From contig CM034543.1 of the NCBI GenBank assembly GCA_020002185.1, positions 25,349,462 through 25,413,461 on the forward strand: a stretch of 64,000 nucleotides of DNA, read 5' to 3'. The notes under the pieces are model-generated. The model made no database searches, had not been told where the DNA came from, and saw only the letters and a program-made list of their open reading frames with translations. The position numbers were made by a program, and so were the translations under genes. Source of the DNA: Paraescarpia echinospica (taxonomy: Eukaryota > Annelida > Polychaeta > Sabellida > Siboglinidae). Positions 22,971 through 35,076 of the stretch are shown one piece after another. The stretch's first letter is position 1. The number at the start of each line of letters is the position of its first letter.

Positions 22971-24599
22971 TATATATATATATATAATATATCCAAGATC
23001 TCACCCTTGTATGATTTTTAAAAAATCTAAATCTATGATCTTACGTTTTTTGTAATAAAATGCACATCGTGTCAGAACGTTATTATTATATTCCACGAAC
23101 GTAACGCAACGTGCGAACATTGTGTAAAAACGTTCTTCTAACGTTCTAATGACGTTATTGAAGCTTTACGTTCCACGAACGTTCTGCGAACAATCCTACT
23201 ATTAGCAGATGCAGAATTGTTTTTAAACAGATTATTTATTTTCCATTACGGCGCTTATATCTTAACACTGCTGGTATAGACAGAACCAGTCGGTGGCAGC
23301 ACCTACTAATCTGTAGCTGCAGCGGTGCTGCCACCGGCGATTAAGCACTAACATATGAACAATATTATATAAATACATAAGATACAGTAACATATATTAC
23401 ATATTTAGGTCCTTCCACATGCTTCCCCGTTTTGTTTTTAGAAATTGTCTTTGGGGAAACTGAGAACACCCAGAATTATTTTAAAATTATAGTAATAATT
23501 ACAATGTAATGAAAAATCACTAAACAGTTGAAAATAGCGTATTTCGCATGGGAATCAGCCAACTCAGCATCCGAAGATGGAGATTGGCCAGACGAAGTTG
23601 TCAGCGTGTGACCAACCTACTTGCCTCTCGCGCAAACGAACTAGTTGTTTAGACAGCTGTTGCATCAGTTGGTATACAGATCAACGATAACGAATGCATG
23701 AGCTATTACTTGACTTACCGAATGCGTGAAGAAAAATAATTGAGTCTATTTTTGGTTTTTATTTTTCATAAAGTATCAATCAGAAAATTATCAGATGAAC
23801 GTAACATTTTAATAGTTTATTTCACTACACACGGAAACCTACTAATGGCAGAGATAGCAAACGGAGCACCATCTGATCTAGCTATTTCAGATCATTCTGT
23901 ATCAACTCTCTGTAGTAACACTGGTATAACATTGTATACCCGCTGTAAACAACAACATTTATATCATACATCTGCAGATATCGTTGATCGAGGCTGTATT
24001 TCACAAAATCGTTCAGTTTGGCCGACGTACAACTTGCTTCCACTCACGGATCATATTTGATGAACTTTGGAAATAGTAGACCTTTATTACGCCCACTCCG
24101 ACTCACTCGGCAGTCTTCCAAGATATCGAACGTTAGCTGATCCTGATCGGTGACAATTTTCTAAACTTGTAACTGGCTCTCCGGTAAATATATGGTGATG
24201 ATTGATAAACGGTATATTCAAGTTCAGAAGTGTTGTTGTATCTTTGTAACAGTTATTTTAACAATAAAATAATAAATTGCGAGTTACGACGTAACTAAAT
24301 CTATAAATTATATTCCGCCTGGTAAATGTAATTCGGACACCGTTAAAACTGTTTTATCATCACTGAAATGGTAATATAACATTTAGGAAAAATATGCGTT
24401 TGTTTGCTGATGATACGTTGAATGTTATCTTCGTTTGTAAAGTACAGAATATTGACGTTCATAGTGTTATATATATTATATATATATATATATATACCAT
24501 ATTAAACAAAAACAGTTTTTGCAACATTATAAGAAATAACAAGGAAAACAATTGTCTCTATTGTGTGGCTACACTTCAAATGTACTGAATACATGGATT
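22785..24599. other. Unassigned sequence with microsatellites and a GAACGT-rich patch
   Basis: (GT)n and (TA)n lie at about 22840-22992. At 23085-23195 the words ACGTTC/GAACGT recur about eight times on both strands. A stretch near 23385-23430 (AAGATAC-GTAACA...ACATATTTAGGTC) recurs in diverged form near 29466-29510, so it belongs to a dispersed repeat. The frame at 23740-24060 has no recognisable similarity. Confidence 0.5.
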
Positions 24600-24710
24600 A
24601 CAGCAGAAACCACTTCAACGGGTCATGTTCACACTTCTTTGATGTTGCGTCTACGACACGCGGCTACGGTATGAAAGCAGTAGGAGCAGGGCAAACCAGT
24701 CACTCTCACC

Positions 24711-24959
24711 ATGCATTTATTTCAAGAAGAACTCGCTCCCGTAATTTTTGGAGCTGATCATCGTGCTGTGCTGGAATACTATTTTGCAAATGGTCTTCTC
24801 GCTCCTCGCAGATCTTGTCCGACGTGTTTTGGCGACATGAAATTGGTTCCACGCGCTCAGCTGAGCGACCGATTTGCATGGCACTGTAAGAACTTCAAGT
24901 GTGGATCTCGATCCTACCACTCCGTGAGGGCAGGCAGTTTCTTTCCGGTAGCTCTATAA
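24711..24959 (+). pseudogene. ISXO2/Merlin-type transposase, N-terminal zinc-ribbon fragment
   Basis: The 82-residue frame contains YYFANGLLAPRRSCPTCFGD, then RFAWHCKNFKCGSRSYHSVR and AGSFF. The C-x2-C...C-x4-C arrangement followed by S-x-R-x-G-S-F-F is the zinc-ribbon start of the IS1016/ISXO2-like transposases found in Merlin elements. The DDE-type catalytic domain that should follow is missing: after GSFF the frame stops, and a tandem repeat follows immediately. It is therefore a truncated fragment, with mobility function lost. Confidence 0.7.
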
Positions 24960-25205
24960 CTAATATAATTAGTTACGTGTCCACCCACCCAAAAAACATT
25001 TTATTCACATATTTTACAAGTCTTCAGAGACTGGCCGACTTCGAGTCCAACTCCAAATTCCAACGTGTCGTGATCGACAACCCGGTAGCTCTATAACTAG
25101 TATAATTAGTTACGTGTCCACCCACACATAAAAACATTTTATTCACATATTTTACAAGTCTTCAGAGACTGGCCGACTTCGAGTCCAACTCCAAATTCCA
25201 ACGGC
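24944..25205. repeat. Tandem duplication of about 138 bp
   Basis: The unit from CCGGTAGCTCTATAACTA to CCAAATTCCAACG occurs at 24944-25070 and again at about 25082-25203. The first copy starts inside the end of the transposase fragment, so the duplication postdates its truncation. Confidence 0.85.
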
Positions 25206-25360
25206 ACTGAAACATCAATGTTTAATCAAAGCCATGTCAACTAGACCCCCATTCACAATGGTCCCCATTCCCCAAAGCCATTCACAACCTCACACCCCCG
25301 TTTATCAATAGTGGATTGGTCCAGGCCAGCCGTGCGCCTTCAAGCTGACTGCATTTATGA

Positions 25361-25825
25361 CAGCTGGGGTAAGACCACATTTAAATTTTACATAGGCGGC
25401 CATTATAACGTTTCCTTAATTTTCTGCTAAATTTGACGAACAATTTTCTTGAAAATTTCACAGCATATTTAACCTCCATTGACACAAGTGCTGGAGAAAA
25501 CTCGTAAAATTCTCATACCTCAGTTTTCAGAAAAATCCATCCAAACCTGACACCCCTAAATTTCGCCCCAATCTGGTGACGGATTTTGAAATATTGGTGC
25601 GTTCTGCAAAATAGCCACTGTGCGAATACGCGAGCGACTAGCGTATGTTTATTGCTACCTCGTGAAAGATCTAATGTAGTAGTACATTCAGTATTCACTG
25701 GACTGACATGTGCCATGCCAAAGTGCTCGAACAAAATTCACACATGACACCAACACGGTATTTTCAAGGGCACTCTTTCGGTGGGTAATGGCGGACGAAT
25801 CCTTAATGTGGTCTTACCCCAGCTG
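25361..25825. mobile_element. MITE with 21-bp perfect terminal inverted repeats
   Basis: The left end reads CAGCTGGGGTAAGACCACAT and the right end is its exact complement (25805-25825), followed by one further matching T. The 465-bp interior has no coding capacity. Words GGCGGCCATTA and TAATGGCGGACG just inside the ends are also partly inverted. The flanks do not show an obvious target duplication, so the superfamily is open. Confidence 0.75.
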
Positions 25826-25999
25826 ACGTCTGAAAACATTTTATTATTCGACAGGTAAACATCGGCAGCAATTTATAGTATTAAAACACGTTACAACGGT
25901 TCCATATAGTATCTATCTGATTCCACAGGTGGCAGCACGTTACAGTCTATCACGTTCCTTCCTCTTTAGGCTAAACGTTACCCGGAATTTTAATAAAGT

Positions 26000-28420
26000 C
26001 CAAGAGTCCAAGCACCCTACATAATTACATGTATGGGTGTCCTTAAAGTTACACAATGCCTCATATACGTCTTCCTGGTCGATGAATAGTAGAAGGTGGT
26101 GTTGCCAAAACCAGTCTTCCTGTTCTGCACTCCGGCAGGTTGATTTGCTTCTTACTGAGTATTTGGAGGAACCGACACCGGTTGACAAACACTCTCATCA
26201 ATCACAGATGATGAAACCCTTACTGATTCCAACATATCTGGAATCACCGACTCTGTATGCTCAGATACAGACCAATAAGAATAATTTTCGGCGGTTAGCC
26301 GCAAATGATCTACGTGTACATAGCGACGCTGTGCGCAGACTTGCACAAGGTAAGTCAGCGATCCCAACCGCCTGATGATCTTACCCGGGATCCACTTTTC
26401 GTGACCACCCGATGATTATGCACACGAATTGGATCTCATCCGACCAGTTCACGAAGAATGACACTGTTCCGATCATGTTGCTGCTTCTACTTCTGCTGTT
26501 TCTGTTCCATGTGTGTAGCCATGAGCGGCCGTAGTGGACTAAACCTGTTTCGCAGTCTGCGTTTTGTGAATGGTTCTGCTGAGGATACTCCGGTTACTGT
26601 CTATGGTGTACAGCGATATCGCAGCAAGAAATTAGCAAGCCAATGTTCCTTGGTTAGTTGGTTTCCGGCGGTGTGTTTTCGAAGACCTTGTTTCACCGTC
26701 TGGACACATCGTTCTGCAGCACCGTCTGAAGTTGGGTGATGCGGAGCAACTCGGGTATGTTTGATTCCATTGATATCCATTAAAGTTTTAAATTCAAGCA
26801 AATCAGGCCCGTTGTCACATACGACTTCGTCCGGAAGACCACGAAAGGCAAACGACCTCTGACAACATCAATGGTCTTGCTCGCTGTCGTAGACCTCGTA
26901 GGTACTACTTCCAACCACTTCGAATGGCTGTCAACAACGATTAGGTAGTTCTCACCGTCCTTCTCTGCAAAATCAATGTAGATTGTTTGCCAGATGCGTG
27001 TCGGCCGTGCCAAGGTTGCGGTGGTGCCACACATGGCTGATTCTGCACTGACTGACATACAGCACATTTCTGCACCATATTCTCTATAGGCGCATCCATT
27101 CATGGCCACCAGATGTAACTACGCGCAAACGCTTTGGTTTGGCTGATTCCACTGTGCTCTGCATGAAGTTCATCTAACATCGTCTGATGATAGATGAATT
27201 GAATCACCACGAATGACCCCCACAACAGACATCCTTGTTCTGTAGACAACTCTTTACGTTTAGTGAAGTACACTCCTAGATCACTATCCACATGCTTTGG
27301 CCACCCCGTGTATTCATACTCTAGTACTCGCCACAGCACTAGATCTCGACGCGTTTTCTCTGCAACGTCCGAAGCATCGACAGGTAAGTCGTGAACATAC
27401 GACACTTGGAAGATTCCAGGCTCATCTGTGGCACTTTCCACAGGCGGTGGTAAACGCGACAATGCATTTGGCATGATCCTCAGATTTTCGTTACTCAATC
27501 TCGTAGGTGTACGCTTGTAACATGAGTGCTTAACGCTGTATCCGTAGTGCTGCTAGTGTTGGCAAGCCGTCTTGGGACCGAGGATCGTCACCAACGGTTT
27601 CTGATCCGTTATCAACGTGTACGAACGTCCGTAGAGATACTTGTGGAATTATTGCTTCCGAAGAAGATTGACAAGGTTTCCATCTCAATTTGTGCGTAGT
27701 TACGTTCACTTGCCGACAGAGGCCTTAATACACACACTATTTGCTTCTCGGCTCCGTTCTCCATGATGTGTGATAACACTGCTCCCACTCATACCGGTGA
27801 AGCATCTGTAGCCAATCGTGATGGCCTACGACTGTCACAATGAACCAGTACGTTGTGTGACAACATTAATTTGTTGCACTCTTCCATGGCCTTGTCACAT
27901 TCTGGAGACCAATTCCACCTACATTCCTTCATCAGCAGTAGATGTAGTGGACGTAACACTGTAGACATCCGGGGCACAAACGTTGCATAATAGTTGATCA
28001 ACCCAAGGTAGGAACGCAACTGCTTGACGTCTCTCGGTTTCTGAGCCTCGTGACTGCCTTCAGCTTCTCAGATGTCGGGTGAATACCCTCCGCATCCACT
28101 CGATGACACAGACACTCCACGGATTTCTGAGCAAACGAACACTTTGCCAGATTTATCCGGATTCCACACTGTTCCAAGCGGGTGAGAACTTGATCCAGAA
28201 CAGGTTTGTCTTTGGCACCACCACAATCGGTGCCGACCAATCACTATGATCTACCTTCTTGATGATATTCTCTGCTTCCAGCCTTGTTAGCTCAGCTTCC
28301 ACTTTATCTCGACGCGCATACGATAACGGTCTAGCTTTGTGCATGATATTCCATGTAGATGTGCGCATTGTACCCTCTAATGGTATCAATTCCTTCCTGG
28401 AATAATTCCGAGTACTTTGC
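26000..28420 (-). mobile_element. Decayed Ty3/gypsy element (RT to integrase), minus strand
   Basis: Reading on the minus strand from 28389 downwards: the start of reverse transcriptase (KVEAELTRLEAENIIKKVDH, WSAPIVVVPK), then a deletion of the palm with its catalytic DD. The connection region follows (LTRLEQCGIRINLAKCSF), then RNase H (NWSPECDKAMEECNKLM), the integrase zinc finger (HAEHSGISQTKAFARSYIWW) and integrase core (IYIDFAEKDGENYLIVVDS; HHPTSDGAAERCVQTVK). The integrase C-terminal tail extends to about 26150 (YVHVDHLRLTAEN). Frame breaks separate every block. No LTRs were found. The order is the usual one, RT before integrase. Confidence 0.8.
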
Positions 28421-29711
28421 CAACACTTCCCTTACGGAATCTCCCGCACTTCCGGTAACCACTGCGAGATTTATTTGACCTGGCACGAATTTTCCGGTTG
28501 TGAGTACACAACCTGCGGCTGCAGGCTGCTAACACTAGTGCCGAGTTGACGAGTAGGCTACTAATTTGACATAACTATTATTTAATATACAATGTACAAT
28601 GTACCAGCGAGTTACTCCCCGAATGGACCTAGTGTGCTAATAGCTTCATACATGACAATAGTTTGCGTTTACATCGCATAACTAACTTGTTTATTGTCAA
28701 CGACTGTTTATGTCGATTGCACTCTGACCCGGAAGCGTAACAAGGGAGTTAGCGCACGCTTAGTTAGAACTCCGAACTGGCTTATTACGATTTTTTCTGA
28801 TTGAAATTTGACCAAAATTAAGGTAATTTCATTGATTTTACGGCCGGATTTGACACTAACGGATGTATTAATAACGATAAATGGTGTCTTTAGCCAGTTC
28901 TATATTTATTAGTCTGTGTTGAAAAAATTTGTGTAGAGAAGACAAGAGAAATCTGGTTTTAGCGCCACTAAAAACATGCCACATTTGTCTGATTTGACTG
29001 ATCTGTCAATCAGACCGACAGCGGGTCACCTGAGGCAGATGCAAATCATGACTTATTCTATTTCTCTGAATTTAAATCACTACAAAAACAACATTATATG
29101 TTCTGACTTTTAGATATATTATTTATTTAAGTTTCTATTTTATGACTATGATTTATAGTATACGGGCCAAGCATGGTAGTCTTAGGCCAGGGTTGGTTAC
29201 TGCTTACTTTTGTTCTTCGGCTTGGCTTATGCCTTTGTTTATAGTTATGCCTTTATTTAGTCTTAGAATAATATACATTTCATTAAGCAATAATTTTAAT
29301 TAATTGTTGTTGGTTACCTATTAAATCGACAATTTGTTAGTTGTTTTTGAAGTAAAATACGTCAATTATTCGACTTAATTGTTTTAAGTGTTTCATGACA
29401 GTCACTGCACAGAATTTCTAAAGCATGTTGTAGTATAAACCAATTAATTATAATCTATATATTATATAAGATACTGTAACACATAATACATATTTAGGTC
29501 TGTCCACAGTAAAAAGTTAACTGCATAACTGTTTTGTTCGCAGGCAGAGAATCAGTATACTCCGAATCCTCCTTGCATCACTGATGACTCGGCCAAAAGC
29601 AGAAAACCACGGAAACGCGGGAATTTTAATGTACTCATTGGTATTTAACGTATTTATTTTATATAAAAATGAAATGACTGTAGATGCATCGTAGCATGAA
29701 TTATTACCGTC
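28421..29711. other. Unassigned, AT-rich noncoding stretch
   Basis: No gene is recognised. The only repeat noticed is the dispersed word group at about 29466-29510 shared with 23385-23430. The last five bases (CCGTC, 29707-29711) are the target duplication of the element that follows. Confidence 0.5.
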
Positions 29712-31280
29712 TGTCACGGATTAGCGAGGTCTCCGTACACTAGATGGCTCAGTCTAGTAGGGTTCTTATATATCAAGGTCAACGCATATGAGAAAGAACG
29801 GTGATCGTGAACAAGCAACAAAGAACGAGGAAAATTTAATACTTTATTACAAGATATCTTCCTTTTGGTAAATATCTCGATTAACAAAATAAAAAAATAA
29901 AAAAATCCCGTAACCAAATCTTAATAGAACATAATAAACAATAACACTGAATCTTTCGATTATAAAATTCCACTTCCTTTCTAAGGTGGATTATACCGCT
30001 ATACGACCATACACTAGGCGCCAAGTGTTATCTAAGAATAACTCCCATAATATAAATACACAGTATAAGCTAGTCCTCGCGGACTCTCATTACAGTAATA
30101 TGTTACAACACACACATATATTTATATATATATGTGAATACTTCATGGGTAATAATACCTCACTTCAAAACCCACAGATAACTACTAATTATAATACAGC
30201 AAATAATAGATACGTTCAATCAGAAAACAAACATTTATACTGGGCTAGTCCCATCTCGAATATATACGAACGTTTGTTGATGTCAACACGCCGAGCTCAG
30301 AACAACAATAGAACGGTGTATCTCGGGCGCACGAGTGATGATGCCGGGCACTTGACGATTGCTGTCGTACGCCGCGAAATCTCGAGTCGCGTCCGTTCAA
30401 TGATCGCATGATCGCAAACGATTGCGAAGTCAGTTGAATACGTTCAACTGAAAGACGAAGCCGGGCAGTAGACGCTTACCGCCGGCCGCTACGAATTCGA
30501 TCGAGAGGTCTTGTCCTGTCGCAAACGATCGAGAAGTCGGATGAACGGGTTCGCGTGAATGACGACGCCGACAGTATACGTTTACCGCCGGCCGCTGCGA
30601 GTCGCATTCGGTCAAGCTTTCTGACGATGTCGCTGTGAGACCGCTGTTCGAGGATGGCCCGAGCTGGGTGAGCGCATCGCGATTATCGCTCATCGACACA
30701 AATACGTTGGGGCCGACCGGAACGTTGTATCAATATAATGCTGACGTGGCGGCATGGATTCTTCGAAACTCGATCGAACAGTCACTCTGGACACTGAATA
30801 TTATACACACACAAAAGCTTGGGAACGTAACCCACGTCAACGATTCCCACCACGCTTTACGACTTGACTTGCCATTCTCTTGGCAGCAGGGCAACCTGTC
30901 TCGTTCAACCCTGGATCTGTCCCAGTCCTTCGCCAGCGCCCAGATGTCGAAATGCGTACAACAAACGTTTATATAAGCAGACCTAATTACACATCATATG
31001 ACAGGTTTCCATCATTTCTATTGGCTAATGCAATATACTATTCAAACTAGGCATTGTGGAACACCTTCTTTACGATTACAGTGAAACCACCTGCTTGCCT
31101 AGAAACACTAGCAACAGAATACCACGCTTCACTGAGCGCATCTGCAACCGAGTTGCTGTAATTACGTAACTAAGGCGGTTGGTTAACAATATGTCTATCT
31201 ACTGGCTTGACCTTCCTCATTTATAAAATTAAACCTCAGGAAAGTAGATTTAAACATCCAGAAATAGCAGAAATGCTACA
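29712..31280 (-). repeat. 3' LTR (in element orientation), 1569 bp
   Basis: On the minus strand a TATATAA box lies near 30969-30975 and an AATAAA signal near 29843-29848. That would make U3 short (about 300 bp) and the R region over 1 kb. A GC-rich block at about 30290-30760 contains repeated words such as ACCGCCGGCCGCTACGA. Several long translations within it are not protein-like. Confidence 0.85.
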
Positions 31281-31293
31281 TTACCCCCCGTTA
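31281..31293 (-). promoter_or_regulatory. Polypurine tract
   Basis: The minus strand reads AACGGGGGGTAA immediately before the LTR, the expected position for plus-strand DNA priming. Confidence 0.75.
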
Positions 31294-31467
31294 AGAATCT
31301 AATTCCTGAACAAAAGTATTAAGGAATACATTTAATACACTAATTTAATACATTACATTTAATACAATAAATAACCTGGCGATCACTCGCCGAACTAGTA
31401 ACTATCTAGTTGCACAGAAAAAATTAATGACACTTCATTGTCTCAACTAATTTGATGGAACCTACAT

Positions 31468-33273
31468 CTATTCCATTCGGCTTAGGTAGTCTGCACCTAT
31501 GTTATCTGTTCCAGGGATTGACTCTACCCGGAAACGATAGGGTTGGACTTTAAGAGCCCATCGCATAACGCGATTGTTTGTTAACTTCGCAGTGTTTATA
31601 AATTTCTGGGATCGTTGATCACACTGCACAATGAAACTTCGCCCATATAGGTATAAGTGAAATTTCTCGAGTCCCCAAACAATTGCCAGACATTCTCTTT
31701 CTACTACGGAATATCGCCTTTGCATGGGATTGAGCCTCTTGCTCGCAAACGCGACTGGGAATAAGACTCCGTTATTCTCTTGGAGTAACATTGCTCCGAG
31801 TCCGGTATCGGACGTATGTGTACGCAAGACAAAGGGTCTGTTTACGTCAGGCAATTTGAGGATAGGCGCCTTACACAGGGCCTGCTTCAGTTGAATGAAG
31901 GCCTTATCCGCCTCATCATTCCCACTTACCTTGTTAGGCTGTTTTGCCTTTGTGAGATCAGTCAATGGAGCCGCGATTATGGAATACCCATTAACAAACT
32001 TCCGGTAATATCCTGCCAAACCTAGAAAAGACCTCACTTGTTTCTTCGTGGTAGGAATGGGCGCATTCCTAATCTTGTTTACCTCGTCTTCCTGGGTCTT
32101 CACTTCTCCTTGACCTACTTGGTGCCCCAGGAAATCGACGGATTCAAACCCAAGATAACACTTCGACGGTTTTATAGTGAGACCCGCTTGTCTCACTCGG
32201 ACGAACACTGCCCGCAGTGTTGATAAGTGATCGGCCCATGTTGAGGTGTGAATCAATACATCGTCAACATAATTGGTAACACCACTGAGGCCATCTAAGA
32301 GTATGCGCATCATGCGACTGTACGATGCGCCGGCGTTGATTAGACCGAAAGGCATGACGCAGAATTGAAACAACCCTTGGGGAGTACAAAACGCGGTTTT
32401 TTCCTTATCTTCCGGTTCCATCCTTATTTGCCAGTAGCCTTTGCAGAAATCTAGTTTGGACAAGTACCTATCCTGCCCCACCTCAGCCAAGATAGTATCG
32501 GGATTTGGCATAGGTTCTGCGTCGAATTTAGTAACCTTGTTTAACTGGCGAAAATCTACTACCGGTCTGTATGTGGAGTCAGATTTACGAATTAGCAACA
32601 AAGGCGATGAGTACGGTGAATGAGATGGCTCAATCACGCCCATTTCTCGCATCTTCTCAACCTCCTGTTTTACCACTCCCAACTTGGCTAATGGAATAGG
32701 GTACGGTTTGCATCTCACGGGACTAGAGGACGTTACCTCAATGGCATGGGACAAGAGACTAGTTTGCCCCAGAGTGCTCGAAAAGATGGAAGGAAATTCT
32801 TCCATTAGCTGTTTCAAGTCTCGTGTCTGATCAGGTGATAAACTATCACTCACATGGACGTCCCCAATGTTTTCCTCTCTCTCAGGAATGGGAAACTCCT
32901 CATCAGTCTCACATTCAGGTTGTTCTTCGACAACAGCAGCTAAACCTAGCGTCTCAACATTACCTCTCTCTGTCACTGGGGTTAAGTGACCTACCCAATA
33001 TATCGCTACCTTTTCAACGGGCGTGTTTACGATGGGATTCAATTGTACAGGAGCCTTAGGGACATTGTCTCGACTAACGGTCTTCTGACAGATGTCACAT
33101 GACTGGCAGAATCTACGGACATCACCTACTATCCCTGGCCAGTAGAAGTTAAGGAAGATTCTGTATAGCGACTTCTTCATTCCCTGATGTTCAGATAGGA
33201 TGGTTTCATGTTCTAACGTCATGACACGATTGCGCAACACTCGGGGAACTACTAGTTGTTGTAACAGTCTCAC
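31468..33273 (-). pseudogene. Gypsy pol: integrase zinc domain, reverse transcriptase, RNase H (integrase core deleted)
   Basis: The 601-codon frame is open. Residues 20-75 hold the integrase H2C2 domain (H-x3-L-S-E-H-Q-G ... C-x2-C within FCQSCDICQK). Where the D,D(35)E core should follow (after about residue 95), the sequence passes straight into the spacer before reverse transcriptase. RT spans about 180-400 with VVDFRQLNKVT, LSKLDFCKGYWQI and the catalytic box NYVDDVLIH. RNase H follows at about 430-600. Its first acidic motif reads LRTHTSDTG where families usually have T-D-A-S-D, so one active-site Asp appears to be His. The frame is cut off at its start by a shift near 33270-33285. RT looks intact by motif; integrase and probably RNase H activity are lost. 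Confidence 0.85.
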
Positions 33274-33499
33274 CCTCTTTCTCTTTCTGATACAAGCGAT
33301 AAAGGAGCCCCCATTCGATCACGAATTGACTTGATTGTTCTCCCTTATGTTTCCCTTTAGTCTCTTCAGCCGAATGAAAGCATTTCTTTAAGGTCTCATC
33401 CCCTTTTTGCTCTCTCAAGAAATCATCGGCAGATATACTCGCACCAACAACTTGAGGCACTATCAAAGGTTTTGTGGGTTTAGAAAGGCGCTTGAGCAC
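33206..33499 (-). pseudogene. Gypsy pol: segment between protease and integrase zinc domain
   Basis: It reads ISADDFLREQKGDETLKKCF and then FVIEWGLLYRLYQKEK, the usual linker preceding the integrase zinc domain. The frame changes near 33270-33285 and the next frame (starting 33273) continues with the zinc domain. Confidence 0.6.
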
Positions 33500-33854
33500 G
33501 GGTTTCTACAGCACAACCGGTGACTGGGGTGTCATTCAAAGGGGTCTCAACAGTAACGGGGACACCATCTGACTTGGTTCCTCGAAAAGGAGAACCTTCA
33601 CTGTTATCGGAACAGGGCAAATTTAATTCAACAACGTTGCCAATGACTAAGTCATAAACGGGGTTGTTTAGACATAGGGCTTCAATTTCTCCTGTGAAAA
33701 AGGGAGTTCTCACATAGCACCGGGCAGTTGGGACTTCAATGACGGATCGGTCCATCAGCATAAGGACTTTGGTTTTCCCAGTTAACTGATCTTCCGGAAC
33801 TAGGCTACGTCGTACAACGACTCCGTTACACCCGCTGTCGCGTAGTACTTTCAC
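33480..33854 (-). pseudogene. Gypsy retropepsin-like aspartic protease
   Basis: The frame starts VLRDSGCNGVVVRRSLV, with the catalytic D-S-G in the usual hydrophobic context. YDLVIGNVVELNL near residue 75 matches the I-I-G-x-D/N strand of retropepsins. The domain is about 90 residues, as usual. The upstream frame is shifted near 33855, so the protease is not continuous with the zinc knuckle frame. Confidence 0.7.
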
Positions 33855-34123
33855 TGGGATCCCCCCACATACCCCTCGACAACAGGTAAGTTACAACCGT
33901 TTTCATGTTGTACACAAGCACTAGCAATTACGGGGATCTTACATCCACATTGCAAAGTGACATCAGTCCCACCCACAGGACATTGGTGACTAGGGGAATT
34001 CTGGTTTAGCACAACTGCACAATTCCCAACCACTGGTTTCATCCTTTGCGGTGGAGGATTCCTAATCTGCACTCCCACTGTACACTGTCTCGCGATGTGA
34101 CCTGGCCGATTACAAAGGAAACA
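33851..34123 (-). pseudogene. Gag nucleocapsid zinc knuckle and spacer
   Basis: A single CCHC knuckle (C-F-L-C-N-R-P-G-H-I-A-R-Q-C) is readable at 34082-34123, followed by a Cys-containing spacer up to 33851. It is in a different frame from the main gag frame, which shifts somewhere near 34150-34200. Confidence 0.75.
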
Positions 34124-34149
34124 TGTACGCGGCGGAGGAACGGGCCGCG

Positions 34150-35076
34150 GGGTAGGGCTAGGAATAGGGTACCTCCCTTCCCCTGATCTACTTTTCGGGA
34201 CGGGTGAAGGGACGGGAGTGGGTCGGACTCGGTCTCTACGATTTCCCGTTTACCATATGATGAATGGGCATCTGTAAATGTTCTCACCAACTCTAACAAA
34301 TTCTCTTTCCCCACCGGTTTGTGTTCTCTCAGAAACACGGACAGTTCCCTAGGGCACATAAACAAGAATTGCTCTCTCAGAATGAGTTCCTTAAGGCCCT
34401 CGAAAGACTCATTAATGTTTGACAAAGAAATCCACTGAGTCAAATAATGCTCCATACGAGCAAAATACTGCGACACTGTTTCGGTCGAATTTAGAGAACA
34501 GGTGTAAAACTTCTTACGAAAATCGCCTACAGTCAGTCGGTACCATCCGAGCAATGCTTGCTTTAACTGGTCATAATCGTTGGCCACGGAAATCGGGGAA
34601 CGGGAATAAACTTCCAGTGCATGACCAGTTAACAATGCGCTCAGAAATATAGCGTAATTCTCCCGCTCCCAACCCTGGTTTTCCGCATATCTTTCAAAGC
34701 GCTGGAGATAGGCATCAATCGAATCCCTGTCTTCGTTAAAACAGGGTAACGGAGGACTGCGGACTCCCTTAGTAATGGTTGAAGCATTACTCACCGAATC
34801 TCGGTTCTCTAAGGTAGTAGCCTCGTTGTGGAGCCTGGCCATCTTTTCTTCATGCTCCATTTCACGCGCGCGTATCTCCATATCGGCTTGCCCTGCCGCC
34901 TCCTTTTCTCGGAGTCTCTCCTTCTCCATATCGGCCTGGAACCTCTCTTTCTCCGCCTCGCGAGCGGCCTGTCGCTCAGCCCGGGCGGTTCCTTGTTCAT
35001 CGAGAACAAATGCCTGAAGTTCGGGACCTGTTAACCCTAACTTCTCGCCTAACTCAATTAATTGAGCAAGATCCAT
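34150..35076 (-). pseudogene. Gypsy gag with SCAN-like capsid region
   Basis: The first ATG after the primer binding site begins MDLAQLIELGEKLGLTG. A long charged coiled-coil (about residues 30-95) follows, then a capsid-type region (FEGLKELILREQFLFMCP, ELSVFLREHKPVGKENLLEL). This has the L-x-x-L-I-x-x-E-Q-F pattern shared by SCAN domains, which are thought to derive from gag of Gmr1-like elements. The frame loses register before the zinc knuckle, and the last 40 residues of the frame (to 34039) are out of frame. Confidence 0.75.

Noticed and set aside
30430..30976. Open frames of 89-113 codons in the LTR
   Set aside because: Both LTRs contain them, but they lie in GC-rich repeated noncoding sequence, change length between copies and show no domain.
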